Source of the DNA: Spirosoma lacussanchae
GTDB taxonomy: Bacteria > Bacteroidota > Bacteroidia > Cytophagales > Spirosomataceae
Direction of reading: 5' to 3'
Assembly: GCF_005870035.1 (NCBI RefSeq)
Contig: NZ_SWJG01000001.1
Span: 1,103,639 to 1,167,638 of the forward strand
DNA length: 64,000 nt
Made by a program: the position numbers and the translations under genes. A model generated the notes under the pieces. That model was not told the origin of the DNA. It did no database searches and saw only the letters and a list, made by a program, of their open reading frames with translations. Of this stretch, positions 26,476 to 34,277 are shown piece by piece; the stretch's first letter is position 1, and each line of letters begins with the position of its first letter.

Positions 26476-27150
26476 TTAAAACAGTTTATACGCCAGCGTT
26501 ACCTGCCACGATTTGAACCGCTGGTTGAACTTGCCCGATGCGTCGTTGATCTCCGCCACGTCAGACAGGTTGCCTTCATACCGGACGTCGATACCGAGCG
26601 ACCCGAGGTCGAGGCCGCCCCCAACCTGGTAGCCGTAATACGCTTTTGACCAGGCATCGTTCAGTGTACCGCTCGTATATTGCTGAATAGCCTCGCCCAG
26701 CCGCTGATTATCATCGATACGCAACGATACCACCGGGCCAGCCACTACCCGGAGCGGACCACCTTTGATACCGATCAGCACCGGAATATCGAAACTCGTT
26801 GTTTTGATGGTAACCGTTTCCGACTGCCCGTTGCGGATAACATCAAACTGGCCCGATCGGGTTGAGTAAAGGACTTCGGGCTGTAAAAACAGGTTCTTAC
26901 CGAAGCGGGTGTAAATACCGAACGAGGTACCTGTGCGACTTTTGTAGCTGTCACTGATGCTGTTCCGGAATGTCTGGCCATCGACATTGACCGAAGGAGA
27001 CCCGTTGGAATTCGTGGTGGTTTTTACAAAGGGGCCGAATGAAAGTTTGGAGAGGTTGACCCCGCCTTTAACTCCGATCTGGAAGCCTCCCTGCGCAAAC
27101 GTGAGCGCTGGCAGGAGTGTCAATGTAGCGATTAGCAGTTTCTTTTTCAT
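26476..27150 (-). CDS. PorT-like outer-membrane beta-barrel protein
   Basis: 224 residues with a signal peptide (MKKKLLIATLTLLPALTFAQ). The mature start GFQIGVKGGVNLSKLSFG is the usual opening of the small outer-membrane beta-barrel family in Bacteroidota (OMP_b-brl_2/PorT type). Later strands include SFGIYTRFGKNLFLQPEVLY and AYYGYQVGGGLDLGSLGI, and the chain ends WQVTLAYKLF with terminal Phe. Function unknown. It diverges from radA across 220 bp. Confidence 0.82.
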   Translation of the reverse strand: MKKKLLIATLTLLPALTFAQGGFQIGVKGGVNLSKLSFGPFVKTTTNSNGSPSVNVDGQTFRNSISDSYKSRTGTSFGIYTRFGKNLFLQPEVLYSTRSGQFDVIRNGQSETVTIKTTSFDIPVLIGIKGGPLRVVAGPVVSLRIDDNQRLGEAIQQYTSGTLNDAWSKAYYGYQVGGGLDLGSLGIDVRYEGNLSDVAEINDASGKFNQRFKSWQVTLAYKLF

Positions 27151-27370
27151 GGTTGTCTGATTGTACTAGATGGTTAAACGTTTAGTCGGAACCGGCGGTG
27201 TGCCGGATCAACTTATTTCGAGGAAACGGCGTTTATATACTGAATAAGGGCAATGCGTAAAAACTAATCTGAGCCGGTTTCGGGGCTTGGACTGGCCAGC
27301 ATCCGTTTGGTTTAAACGACCTGGTAATAACTCTAGCATTGAACATCCGCCGTTATTCCAGATTCCTGAA

Positions 27371-28756
27371 ATGGCTAAACTGAAAACCACTTATTTCTGT
27401 CAGAATTGCGGCCAGCAGTCGGCCAAATGGATGGGTCGCTGTCCTACCTGTGGTGAATGGAATACGATAGTAGAAGAGGTAGTCGCTAAAGACGAACCCG
27501 AGAAAGGAGGCTGGCGCAGTCCGTCGGCCGGGCCCGGCAATGTACGCGTGGCTGCCAAACCCAAAGCCCTTCACGCGATTAATTATGAGGAGCAGCCTCG
27601 CATCCCGACTATCGACGGGGAACTGAACCGGGTACTGGGGGGCGGTATCGTTCCTGGCTCGCTGGTGCTGATAGGGGGCGAGCCCGGTATCGGTAAATCG
27701 ACGCTGTTGCTCCAGATCGCGCTGAGTCTGTCGGGTATGCGGGTGCTGTATGTGTCGGGCGAAGAAAGCGAGCAGCAGATCAAGATGCGGGCCGAACGCC
27801 TGGATGCACCCGTCAGCGACTGCCATGTCATGACCGAGACGTCTACCCAGAATATATTTCGGGTAGTGGAGCATTTCGAGCCGGAAGTGCTGATCATCGA
27901 TTCGATCCAGACCATGCAGTCGTCGCTGGTCGAGTCGGGGGCGGGGAGTGTCTCGCAGGTTCGCGAGTGTACGACCGAGTTTATGAAGTACGCCAAAGAG
28001 TCAGGGGTGCCCGTATTTATGATCGGTCACATTACCAAAGAAGGTTCGCTGGCGGGCCCCAAAGTGCTGGAACATATGGTCGATACGGTACTGACGTTCG
28101 AGGGCGACCGGCATACGACTTACCGGATTCTGCGAACGACCAAAAACCGGTTCGGCAGTACCGATGAGCTGGGTATTTATGAAATGCTCGGTTCGGGGCT
28201 GCGGCAGGTGACTAACCCCTCTGAGATTTTGATTTCACAACGCGACGATGCGCTGAGTGGCGTGACCATCGGGTCGATGCTGGAAGGCAACCGCCCGCTG
28301 ATGATCGAGTCGCAGGCGCTGGTGAGCGTGGCCACCTATGGCACTCCGCAGCGCAGCAGCACCGGCTTCGATGCGAAGCGGCTAAATATGCTCCTGGCGG
28401 TACTGGAAAAGCGGGGCGGCTTCCGGCTGGGACAGCAGGACGTCTTTCTGAACATAGCCGGGGGGCTGCGGGTCGAAGATCCGGCCATCGACCTGGCCGT
28501 TTGTGCGGCTGTCGTGTCGAGCTACGAAGACATTGCCATCGCGCCCTCTATTGCGTTTGCAGCTGAGGTTGGGCTAGGGGGCGAGGTTCGGGCCGTAAGC
28601 CGGATCGAATCGCGCATTGCCGAAGCCGAAAAGCTGGGGTTCAAGGAGATCTATATATCCAAATATAACCTCAAAGGACTCGATACCAAAAATATGGGAA
28701 TCCGCATCCGGCCCGTATCCCGGCTCGATGAGGTCTTTCAGGGAGTATTGTTGTAG
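27371..28756 (+). CDS. radA: DNA repair protein RadA
   Basis: 461 residues from the ATG at 27371, where the conserved MAKLKTTYFCQNCG begins; the longer frame from 27287 adds non-homologous residues. The N-terminal zinc finger uses Cys10, Cys13, Cys24 and Cys27. Walker A is GGEPGIGKST (102-111), and KNRFGSTDELG is the RadA-specific motif. The C-terminal third is the Lon-protease-like domain (INIAGG-like FLNIAGGLRVEDPAIDLA). RadA is a RecA-like motor that promotes branch migration in recombination repair. Confidence 0.96.
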   Translation: MAKLKTTYFCQNCGQQSAKWMGRCPTCGEWNTIVEEVVAKDEPEKGGWRSPSAGPGNVRVAAKPKALHAINYEEQPRIPTIDGELNRVLGGGIVPGSLVLIGGEPGIGKSTLLLQIALSLSGMRVLYVSGEESEQQIKMRAERLDAPVSDCHVMTETSTQNIFRVVEHFEPEVLIIDSIQTMQSSLVESGAGSVSQVRECTTEFMKYAKESGVPVFMIGHITKEGSLAGPKVLEHMVDTVLTFEGDRHTTYRILRTTKNRFGSTDELGIYEMLGSGLRQVTNPSEILISQRDDALSGVTIGSMLEGNRPLMIESQALVSVATYGTPQRSSTGFDAKRLNMLLAVLEKRGGFRLGQQDVFLNIAGGLRVEDPAIDLAVCAAVVSSYEDIAIAPSIAFAAEVGLGGEVRAVSRIESRIAEAEKLGFKEIYISKYNLKGLDTKNMGIRIRPVSRLDEVFQGVLL

Positions 28757-28830
28757 GTTTCTTTGTTTATCTGATCACATCAACAGCAGGACAGGTCCAT
28801 CATAGAAGCTTATCCTGCCTCCGATAACGC

Positions 28831-29559
28831 ATGTGCGTCGTAACTTATTTGCCCCTGCCAGAAGGTGGTTTTGTGCTGACATCTAACCGCGACGAACTCA
28901 GCAGCCGACCGGTTGCACTGGCTTCCCAGGCGTATACGCTGGCCGACGGGCTAGTTTGTTTTCCCAAAGATCCGCCCGGAGGAGGAACCTGGCTGGCTAC
29001 CTCCGGCATAGCAACCGTTTGCCTGCTCAACGGTGCCTTCGAGCCTCATCGTCATCAGCCACCCTACCGAAAAAGCCGCGGCCTGGTCGTGCTCGATTAC
29101 TTTAGCTACCCCAGCCCGGCGTTGTTTACCGACCGGTACGACTTCAGCGGTATCGAGCCTTTTACGCTGGTTATCGTCAGCCACGGGTCAGGCACGCCGG
29201 CGCTGCATGAACTGCGCTGGAACGGGAAGCAGGTTTATCTCCGCAACATGCCGCCCAAGGTGGCCCACATCTGGTCGTCGGTGACGCTGTACACGCTGCC
29301 TATGGCCGAGCTTCGTAAAACCTGGCTGGCTCAGTTTCTTTACAAACAGCCGCAGTATACGCCTGCCGATGTGTTTGCGTTTCACCAAACGGCGGGTGAC
29401 GGCGACCCGGCCCATGATTTTGTCATGCATCGCCCGGCCGACGGTCTTCAGACGGTGAGCATCACACAGGTGTACCACAGAGCGGCTGATCAACAAATGC
29501 GGTATCTCGATCTGAGCGGGCAGGCCTCGGTGCAGGTGCCGGTTGGCTATAGTGTATAA
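28831..29559 (+). CDS. NRDE family protein (TANGO2-like)
   Basis: 242 residues opening with MCVVTYLPLP, where Cys2 is positioned like an N-terminal nucleophile, followed by the family's namesake SNRDE in VLTSNRDELSSRP. Other features are FPKDPPGGGTWLATS and VCLLNGAF. NRDE/TANGO2 proteins are of uncertain function; eukaryotic TANGO2 is linked to heme and lipid handling. The gene converges with the DinB gene, and the coding ends overlap by 13 bp. Confidence 0.88.
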   Translation: MCVVTYLPLPEGGFVLTSNRDELSSRPVALASQAYTLADGLVCFPKDPPGGGTWLATSGIATVCLLNGAFEPHRHQPPYRKSRGLVVLDYFSYPSPALFTDRYDFSGIEPFTLVIVSHGSGTPALHELRWNGKQVYLRNMPPKVAHIWSSVTLYTLPMAELRKTWLAQFLYKQPQYTPADVFAFHQTAGDGDPAHDFVMHRPADGLQTVSITQVYHRAADQQMRYLDLSGQASVQVPVGYSV

Positions 29560-30041
29560 AGGCCCATCGGCTGTCCGCTGGTGCGGAGGGCACCCCCCAG
29601 TTTGAGGATAGTGAAAAAATGGTGGGCTTCGTGGAGCAGAAAAAATTCAGTCCAGCCTTCCAGGGTCATCGGGCCATAGGCCGGGTGAAGACCCGTGCGC
29701 GTCAGGTGTTCCTCGTGTAGAATACTAAGAAAGGCGTTGAGGGCTGCCCGTTCGCCCCGAAATCGCTCAAGAAGTGCGTCGAATGGGAGCGCGGTCCAGG
29801 GTAAAAAGCCGGGATCGGTATCGGCAGCATAGCGCTCGAACCGGGGTTCGTCCTGGGTAGTGATCCGCTGCATTCGTTCCAGAAAAACTTCCTGATACCG
29901 ACCCAGATGCGCCAGGTTTTCGGCAATGGACCAGGTAGTGGGCTGGGGCCGCTGGTGAAGCTGCTCATCGGTAAGACCGGACAGCAAATGATCAAGGGCG
30001 TCGGGCTGGGCCGACAGTCGGGACAGGAGGGACGGTTTCAT
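29547..30041 (-). CDS. DinB family (DinB_2-like) protein
   Basis: 164 residues from the ATG at 30041 (MKPSLLSRLSAQPDALDHLL). It is a four-helix bundle with a likely metal triad: one His in ENLAHLGRYQEVFLER and two in LLHEAHHFFTI. WSIAENLAHL and GWTEFFLLHEAHH are the signature blocks. Members of this superfamily include thiol transferases and many proteins of unknown role; the substrate here is unknown. Confidence 0.87.
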   Translation of the reverse strand: MKPSLLSRLSAQPDALDHLLSGLTDEQLHQRPQPTTWSIAENLAHLGRYQEVFLERMQRITTQDEPRFERYAADTDPGFLPWTALPFDALLERFRGERAALNAFLSILHEEHLTRTGLHPAYGPMTLEGWTEFFLLHEAHHFFTILKLGGALRTSGQPMGLYTL

Positions 30042-30159
30042 TACCTGAAAATAAAATACGCGCAAAAGAGGGCAAAGAAAGAATCTGCCACAAACCATTA
30101 TACGTAACTAGGGTTAATTCATGGATTATATTACTCAACACGTTAATTGAACCTTAGTT

Positions 30160-31035
30160 ATGAGCTACATTAAAGCGGGTACTGACGCCCAGGGCAATGA
30201 TGTAAAATTATTCTACACCGATCAGGGTACAGGAAGCCCGGTTGTGCTGATTCACGGCTGGCCCCTGAGCCACGAAATGTGGGATTACCAGCTGGCCGAA
30301 CTGCCTAAGCACAACCTGCGGGTTATCGCCTACGACCGGCGTGGCTTCGGTAAGTCGAGCCAGACCTGGACCGGCTACGATTACGATACCCTGGCGGCTG
30401 ACCTCAAAGCCGTACTGGACGAACTGGATCTTCAGCATGTTACGCTGGTTGGCTTCTCGATGGGCGGTGGTGAAGTGGCCCGCTACATGGCCAATTACGG
30501 CGGTGCCCGGGTGGCCCGGGTCGCTTTCGTCAGTGCGGTAACACCTTATCTGCTCAAAACCGACGATAATCCCGATGGTGTAGATCAGGACGTATTCGAT
30601 ACGATGGTCGAAAATATCGACAAAGACCGGGCCGATTTCCTGCAAACTTTTGGCAAGCAGTTTTACGGGGTTAATCTGATCAGCCACCCGGTTAGTCAGG
30701 CGCACCTCGACGGCGATTTCGCCCGGGCCTATGTAGCGTCGCACAAAGCAACGGTTGATTGCGTACGGTCATTCTCCGAAACCGATTTCCGGAACGACCT
30801 GACCCAGATTACGGTGCCTACGCTGATCATTCATGGCGACTCCGACAAAACGGTACCCATCGAGTCGTCGGGCGAACTGACCTCGAACGCCCTGCCGAAC
30901 GCGACCTATATTGTATACGACGGAGCACCCCACGGTCTGTTTGTAACCGAGAAGGATCGGCTCAACCAGGATCTGCTGACTTTTGTGCAGGAAGGCGTAA
31001 CCACCCGCGAACCCCTGAGTACGACAACGTATTAA
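30160..31035 (+). CDS. Alpha/beta hydrolase (non-heme chloroperoxidase-like)
   Basis: 291 residues. The oxyanion-hole HG is in VVLIHGWPLSHEMW, the nucleophile Ser in LVGFSMGGGEVAR, the acid Asp in IIHGDSDKTVP and the His in DGAPHGLF; the triad is complete. The sequence is closest to the cofactor-free haloperoxidase/esterase group. These are mostly esterases, with perhydrolysis as a side activity. There is no signal peptide. It diverges from the DinB gene across 118 bp and ends with a terminator at 31070-31104. Confidence 0.9.
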   Translation: MSYIKAGTDAQGNDVKLFYTDQGTGSPVVLIHGWPLSHEMWDYQLAELPKHNLRVIAYDRRGFGKSSQTWTGYDYDTLAADLKAVLDELDLQHVTLVGFSMGGGEVARYMANYGGARVARVAFVSAVTPYLLKTDDNPDGVDQDVFDTMVENIDKDRADFLQTFGKQFYGVNLISHPVSQAHLDGDFARAYVASHKATVDCVRSFSETDFRNDLTQITVPTLIIHGDSDKTVPIESSGELTSNALPNATYIVYDGAPHGLFVTEKDRLNQDLLTFVQEGVTTREPLSTTTY

Positions 31036-31069
31036 TCCGTAGTTGACATACAGTCCGACCCCGGACCGG

Positions 31070-31104
31070 CTGCCCGCTTCTGAAAAGAGGTGGGCAGTTT
31101 TCGT
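31070..31104 (+). terminator. Terminator after the alpha/beta hydrolase gene
   Basis: CTGCCC (31070-31075) pairs with GGGCAG (31092-31097) around a GC/AT interior with partial pairing, followed by TTTTCGTTT on the plus strand. Confidence 0.65.
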
Positions 31105-31995
31105 TTAGCCCAGCTGCCGGTACGTTCTGACGTAACCCGAGGGGGTCTGGCCGGTTATCTGCCGAAACTGGCGGTTGAAGTTGGAGAGGGTTCTGAATCC
31201 ACTTTCAAAACTGATCTGAGCTACACTTAAATCGCCTTTTACCAGTAACTTGCAGGCGTGGCCGATGCGAACTTCGGCCACAAAATCAAGGAAGGTTTTG
31301 TTGGCGTGCGACTTGAAATAGCGGCAAAAGGCGGGGGCTGTCATGCCGGCCAGGTCGGCAATGGCAGCGAGGTGTATTTCGTCGGAGAAATGGTCCATAA
31401 CGTAGTCGTGAACGATTTGCATGCGTCGGTAGCCAGACCCATCTATTTCGTACGGTTTCACGGTATTGGTGTAGCCCGTGCTGGTCAGAAGCCGGTAGTT
31501 GGTGGCGTGGGCCAGCTCGTTTAGCAGGGTGAGCAGGCTTAGCACCCGATCGAAGCTGACGGGCTGCTGGGTCAGGTTTCGGAGCGCGGCCTCGGTGCGG
31601 TCGCGGGTGTCGCCGATCCATTCGAGCCCCCGTCGCGAAAGTTCGAACAGCTGCCGCAGAGCCGCCATTTCAGGCTTGTTGATGAAATCAGCGCCCAGGA
31701 AGCCTTCTGAGAAATACACAACGATTCCCTTTGTCAGCAAGCCACTGGACCGGTCAAAAAAGGCCTGATCACTACGCCAGAGATGTGGCAGGTTTGGACC
31801 CAGAAAGACCAGATCGCCCGGCCCAAACGGCCGGATCGAGTCGCCGATGAAGCGCGTGCCGGTGCCTTCTTCGACCATGAACAGCTGGTAGTGCGGATGA
31901 AAGTGCCAGTTAGGATCGAAGTGCGGTTCAACCAGTTCCTTGACCAGGAATGAGGCCGAAACGGGTTCGAGGTCTTTTCGTAAGGGCTGTTTCAT
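31105..31995 (-). CDS. AraC family transcriptional regulator
   Basis: 296 residues. The N-terminal cupin (about 15-110) has FDPNWHFHPHYQLFMVEEGT and RPFGPGDLVFLGPNLPHLW, resembling carbohydrate-sensing AraC regulators. The C-terminal double HTH contains LAAIADLAGMTAPAFCRYFK and QISFESGFRTLSNFNRQFR. It diverges from the isomerase gene across 135 bp and probably controls that plus-strand cluster. Confidence 0.92.
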   Translation of the reverse strand: MKQPLRKDLEPVSASFLVKELVEPHFDPNWHFHPHYQLFMVEEGTGTRFIGDSIRPFGPGDLVFLGPNLPHLWRSDQAFFDRSSGLLTKGIVVYFSEGFLGADFINKPEMAALRQLFELSRRGLEWIGDTRDRTEAALRNLTQQPVSFDRVLSLLTLLNELAHATNYRLLTSTGYTNTVKPYEIDGSGYRRMQIVHDYVMDHFSDEIHLAAIADLAGMTAPAFCRYFKSHANKTFLDFVAEVRIGHACKLLVKGDLSVAQISFESGFRTLSNFNRQFRQITGQTPSGYVRTYRQLG

Positions 31996-32101
31996 AAGAC
32001 TGGCTTGTTATTTACTCGAATATGGGATAAAAGGTCGAAAATTAGTGAAAAAATAGTCAGTTTTCGGCAATATAAGCCGCGTATCCCACTAGTATACTCA
32101 A

Positions 32102-32109
32102 TACATTTG
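32102..32109 (+). promoter_or_regulatory. -7 box candidate for the isomerase cluster
   Basis: TACATTTG fits TAnnTTTG exactly and ends 21 bp before the ATG at 32131. No -33 TTTG is found at the expected distance, which would suit a promoter that needs an activator such as the divergent AraC protein. Confidence 0.4.
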
Positions 32110-32130
32110 TTAACTTTTTATAGATCGAAT

Positions 32131-33000
32131 ATGAATAAGTATGGAATGAATCTATTCGTCTGGACGATGACGATGGAGGAAGATCTGTCCGACACCTTCT
32201 CGTTTCTGAAAGCAAGCGGTTTTGATTTCGTTGAGATTCCCATCAATAACGCTGATGACACGGCCCGCTGGAAACGCATCGGGCAGCAGTGTGCCAGTCT
32301 GGGGCTGGGCGTTCAGACCTGCACCATCTGCGGTCCCGAATACAGTCTGATCAGTCCGGATGCTGCTGTTCGGCGGGCTGGTATTGATTTTCTGAAGCGG
32401 GTTGTCGACTGTTCAGCCGCGGCTGGCTCGAAAATTCTGATGGGCCCCACGTTCGCCGGGTTCAAAACGTTTGCCGGCCGGGCGGCTACTGCCCAGGAGT
32501 GGGACTGGTCAGTAACGGCCATGCGGGAGGTTGCCGAACATGCACAAACGCAGGATGTTACGCTGGCCATCGAATCATTGAACCGGTTCGAGATCTACCT
32601 GCTTACCTGCGCCGACGACGTATTTCGGTACATCGAAGCGGTTAACCACCCCAACTGCCGGGCTGCTTTCGATACGTTCCATGCCAATATTGAGGAGAAG
32701 AGCCTCGGCGCGGCTATCCGTACGTTAGCGCCCTATCTGGTTCACGTCCAGATCTCCGAAAACGACCGCTCAACGCCCGGCCAGGGGCATATCAATTTTG
32801 ACGATGTGTTTGCTGCGCTGGACGAAGTAGGCTACGATGGACCTGTCGCTATCGAAGCGTTTGGCCCGAATCCGCCGGAGCTGGCTGCGGCTACGCACAT
32901 CTTCCGCCCTATGTTCCCCTCGCCCGAGCAACTGGCCGTTGACGGACTTACTTTTCTAAAAAGCGAACGACATAAAGAACGGAAGAGCCTTACTGTATAG
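32131..33000 (+). CDS. TIM-barrel sugar isomerase/epimerase
   Basis: 289 residues from the ATG at 32131 (MNKYGMNLFVWTMTMEEDLS); the longer frame from 32005 runs through the promoter region. It belongs to the xylose-isomerase-like AP-endonuclease-2 fold family. The metal-binding ligands are recognisable: Glu in LAIESLNRFE, Asp and His in AAFDTFHANIEE, His in GQGHINFDD and Glu in GPVAIEAFGP. It is close to the D-tagatose/D-psicose 3-epimerase group, which epimerises ketohexoses. There is no signal peptide. It is followed by a Gfo/Idh/MocA gene after 62 bp. Confidence 0.87.
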   Translation: MNKYGMNLFVWTMTMEEDLSDTFSFLKASGFDFVEIPINNADDTARWKRIGQQCASLGLGVQTCTICGPEYSLISPDAAVRRAGIDFLKRVVDCSAAAGSKILMGPTFAGFKTFAGRAATAQEWDWSVTAMREVAEHAQTQDVTLAIESLNRFEIYLLTCADDVFRYIEAVNHPNCRAAFDTFHANIEEKSLGAAIRTLAPYLVHVQISENDRSTPGQGHINFDDVFAALDEVGYDGPVAIEAFGPNPPELAAATHIFRPMFPSPEQLAVDGLTFLKSERHKERKSLTV

Positions 33001-33062
33001 CCACTCGTTCGCCGATACGTCAGCGTTCTGATACACTCATTTGCCTTTTCACCCATTACTTT

Positions 33063-34172
33063 ATGAAACTGAACATTGCCATTGTCGGCCTCGGGTTCGG
33101 GGCTGAATTTATCCCGATCTACCAGCGGCATCCCAACACCACGATGTACGCCATCTGCCAGCGTAATGTTGAGAACCTCAACAAAATTGGCGATGCGTTC
33201 GGGATCGAAAAGCGATACACCAGCTATGATGAACTGCTGGCTGATCCGGCCGTTGACGCTGTTCACATCAACTCGCCCATTCCGAACCATGCCGAGCAGA
33301 GTCTGAAAGCGCTGCGGGCGGGCAAACACGTAGCCTGTACCGTTCCGATGGCCACTACGGTAGAAGAATGTGCCGAGATTGTGAAGGCCTGCCAGGAATC
33401 GGGTAAGAAGTACATGATGATGGAGACCGTAGTGTATAGCCGCGAGTTTCTGTATGTCAAAGAACTACACGAAAAAGGGGAGCTGGGCAAAGTACAGTTC
33501 CTGAAAGCCAGTCACCAGCAGGATATGGACGGCTGGCCCGACTACTGGCCGGGTCTGCCCCCCATGCATTACGCTACCCACTGCGTTGGGCCGGTAGCCG
33601 GTCTGCTGCGGCTCCAGGCCGATTATGTGTCGTGTTTCGGATCGGGGACCATTCGGGAAGAGCTGGCCTCTATCCACAACTCACCCTTTGCGGTTGAGTC
33701 GGCGCATATCAAGTTTAAAGACAGTGATCTGTCGGCTTACGTATACCGGTCGCTTTTTGACGTGGCCCGGCAATACCGGGAAAGTTTTGAGGTCTACGGC
33801 GATAAGAAGTCGTTTGAGTGGCAACTGATTGAAGATGAGCAGCCGGTGTTGCATACGGCCAAGAAACCGGAACCGGAAATTCCTGAAAAGGTAACCGTTC
33901 CCGACTACGCGCATCTGCTGCCGGAACCCATTCAGCGGTTTACGACGAAGGGCGTCTATGATGCCGACGAAACCCAGCACCTGTCGTTTACGCAGGGTGG
34001 GGGCCACGGTGGTTCGCATCCGCACATGGTCCATGAGTTTGTGTCGGCCATTGTGGAGGATCGCGACCCGTTCCCCAATGCGGCTCAGTCGGCAAACTGG
34101 ACAAGCGTTGGTATTCTGGCGCATGAGTCGGCTCTGCGGGGCGGAGAGATCATAAAGCTGCCGGATTTTTAG
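33063..34172 (+). CDS. Gfo/Idh/MocA family oxidoreductase with altered EKP motif
   Basis: 369 residues. The N-terminal Rossmann domain opens NIAIVGLGFGAEFIPIYQ (NAD(P)-binding), with INSPIPNHAEQSLKALRAGK before the normally catalytic EKP motif. Here that motif reads CTVPMATT at residues 92-99, so the Lys is replaced (Val94). The C-terminal domain contains GWPDYWPGLPPMHYATHCVG with two His, and a family-like LPPMHY. Such variants may bind cofactor without the usual Lys, or have a different activity. It is probably cotranscribed with the isomerase gene upstream. Confidence 0.88.
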   Translation: MKLNIAIVGLGFGAEFIPIYQRHPNTTMYAICQRNVENLNKIGDAFGIEKRYTSYDELLADPAVDAVHINSPIPNHAEQSLKALRAGKHVACTVPMATTVEECAEIVKACQESGKKYMMMETVVYSREFLYVKELHEKGELGKVQFLKASHQQDMDGWPDYWPGLPPMHYATHCVGPVAGLLRLQADYVSCFGSGTIREELASIHNSPFAVESAHIKFKDSDLSAYVYRSLFDVARQYRESFEVYGDKKSFEWQLIEDEQPVLHTAKKPEPEIPEKVTVPDYAHLLPEPIQRFTTKGVYDADETQHLSFTQGGGHGGSHPHMVHEFVSAIVEDRDPFPNAAQSANWTSVGILAHESALRGGEIIKLPDF

Positions 34173-34195
34173 CGGTTCCGGACCGGGCGGGTACC

Positions 34196-34267
34196 GTAGT
34201 GTCGATGCGCCGGCTTCGGAAAAGAATAGTATGTCCTCTATCGCCGAAGCCGGAACTTCGGCACTAC
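34196..34267. repeat. Imperfect inverted repeat between two plus-strand genes
   Basis: 24-bp arms 34196-34219 (GTAGTGTCGATGCGCCGGCT...) and 34244-34267 match as inverted copies with 4 mismatches, including 10 perfect bp CCGGCTTCGG. It occupies most of the 105-bp gap before the ThuA lipoprotein gene. It may be a repeat element or an mRNA hairpin separating two halves of the operon. Confidence 0.65.
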
Positions 34268-34277
34268 ATGAACATCA

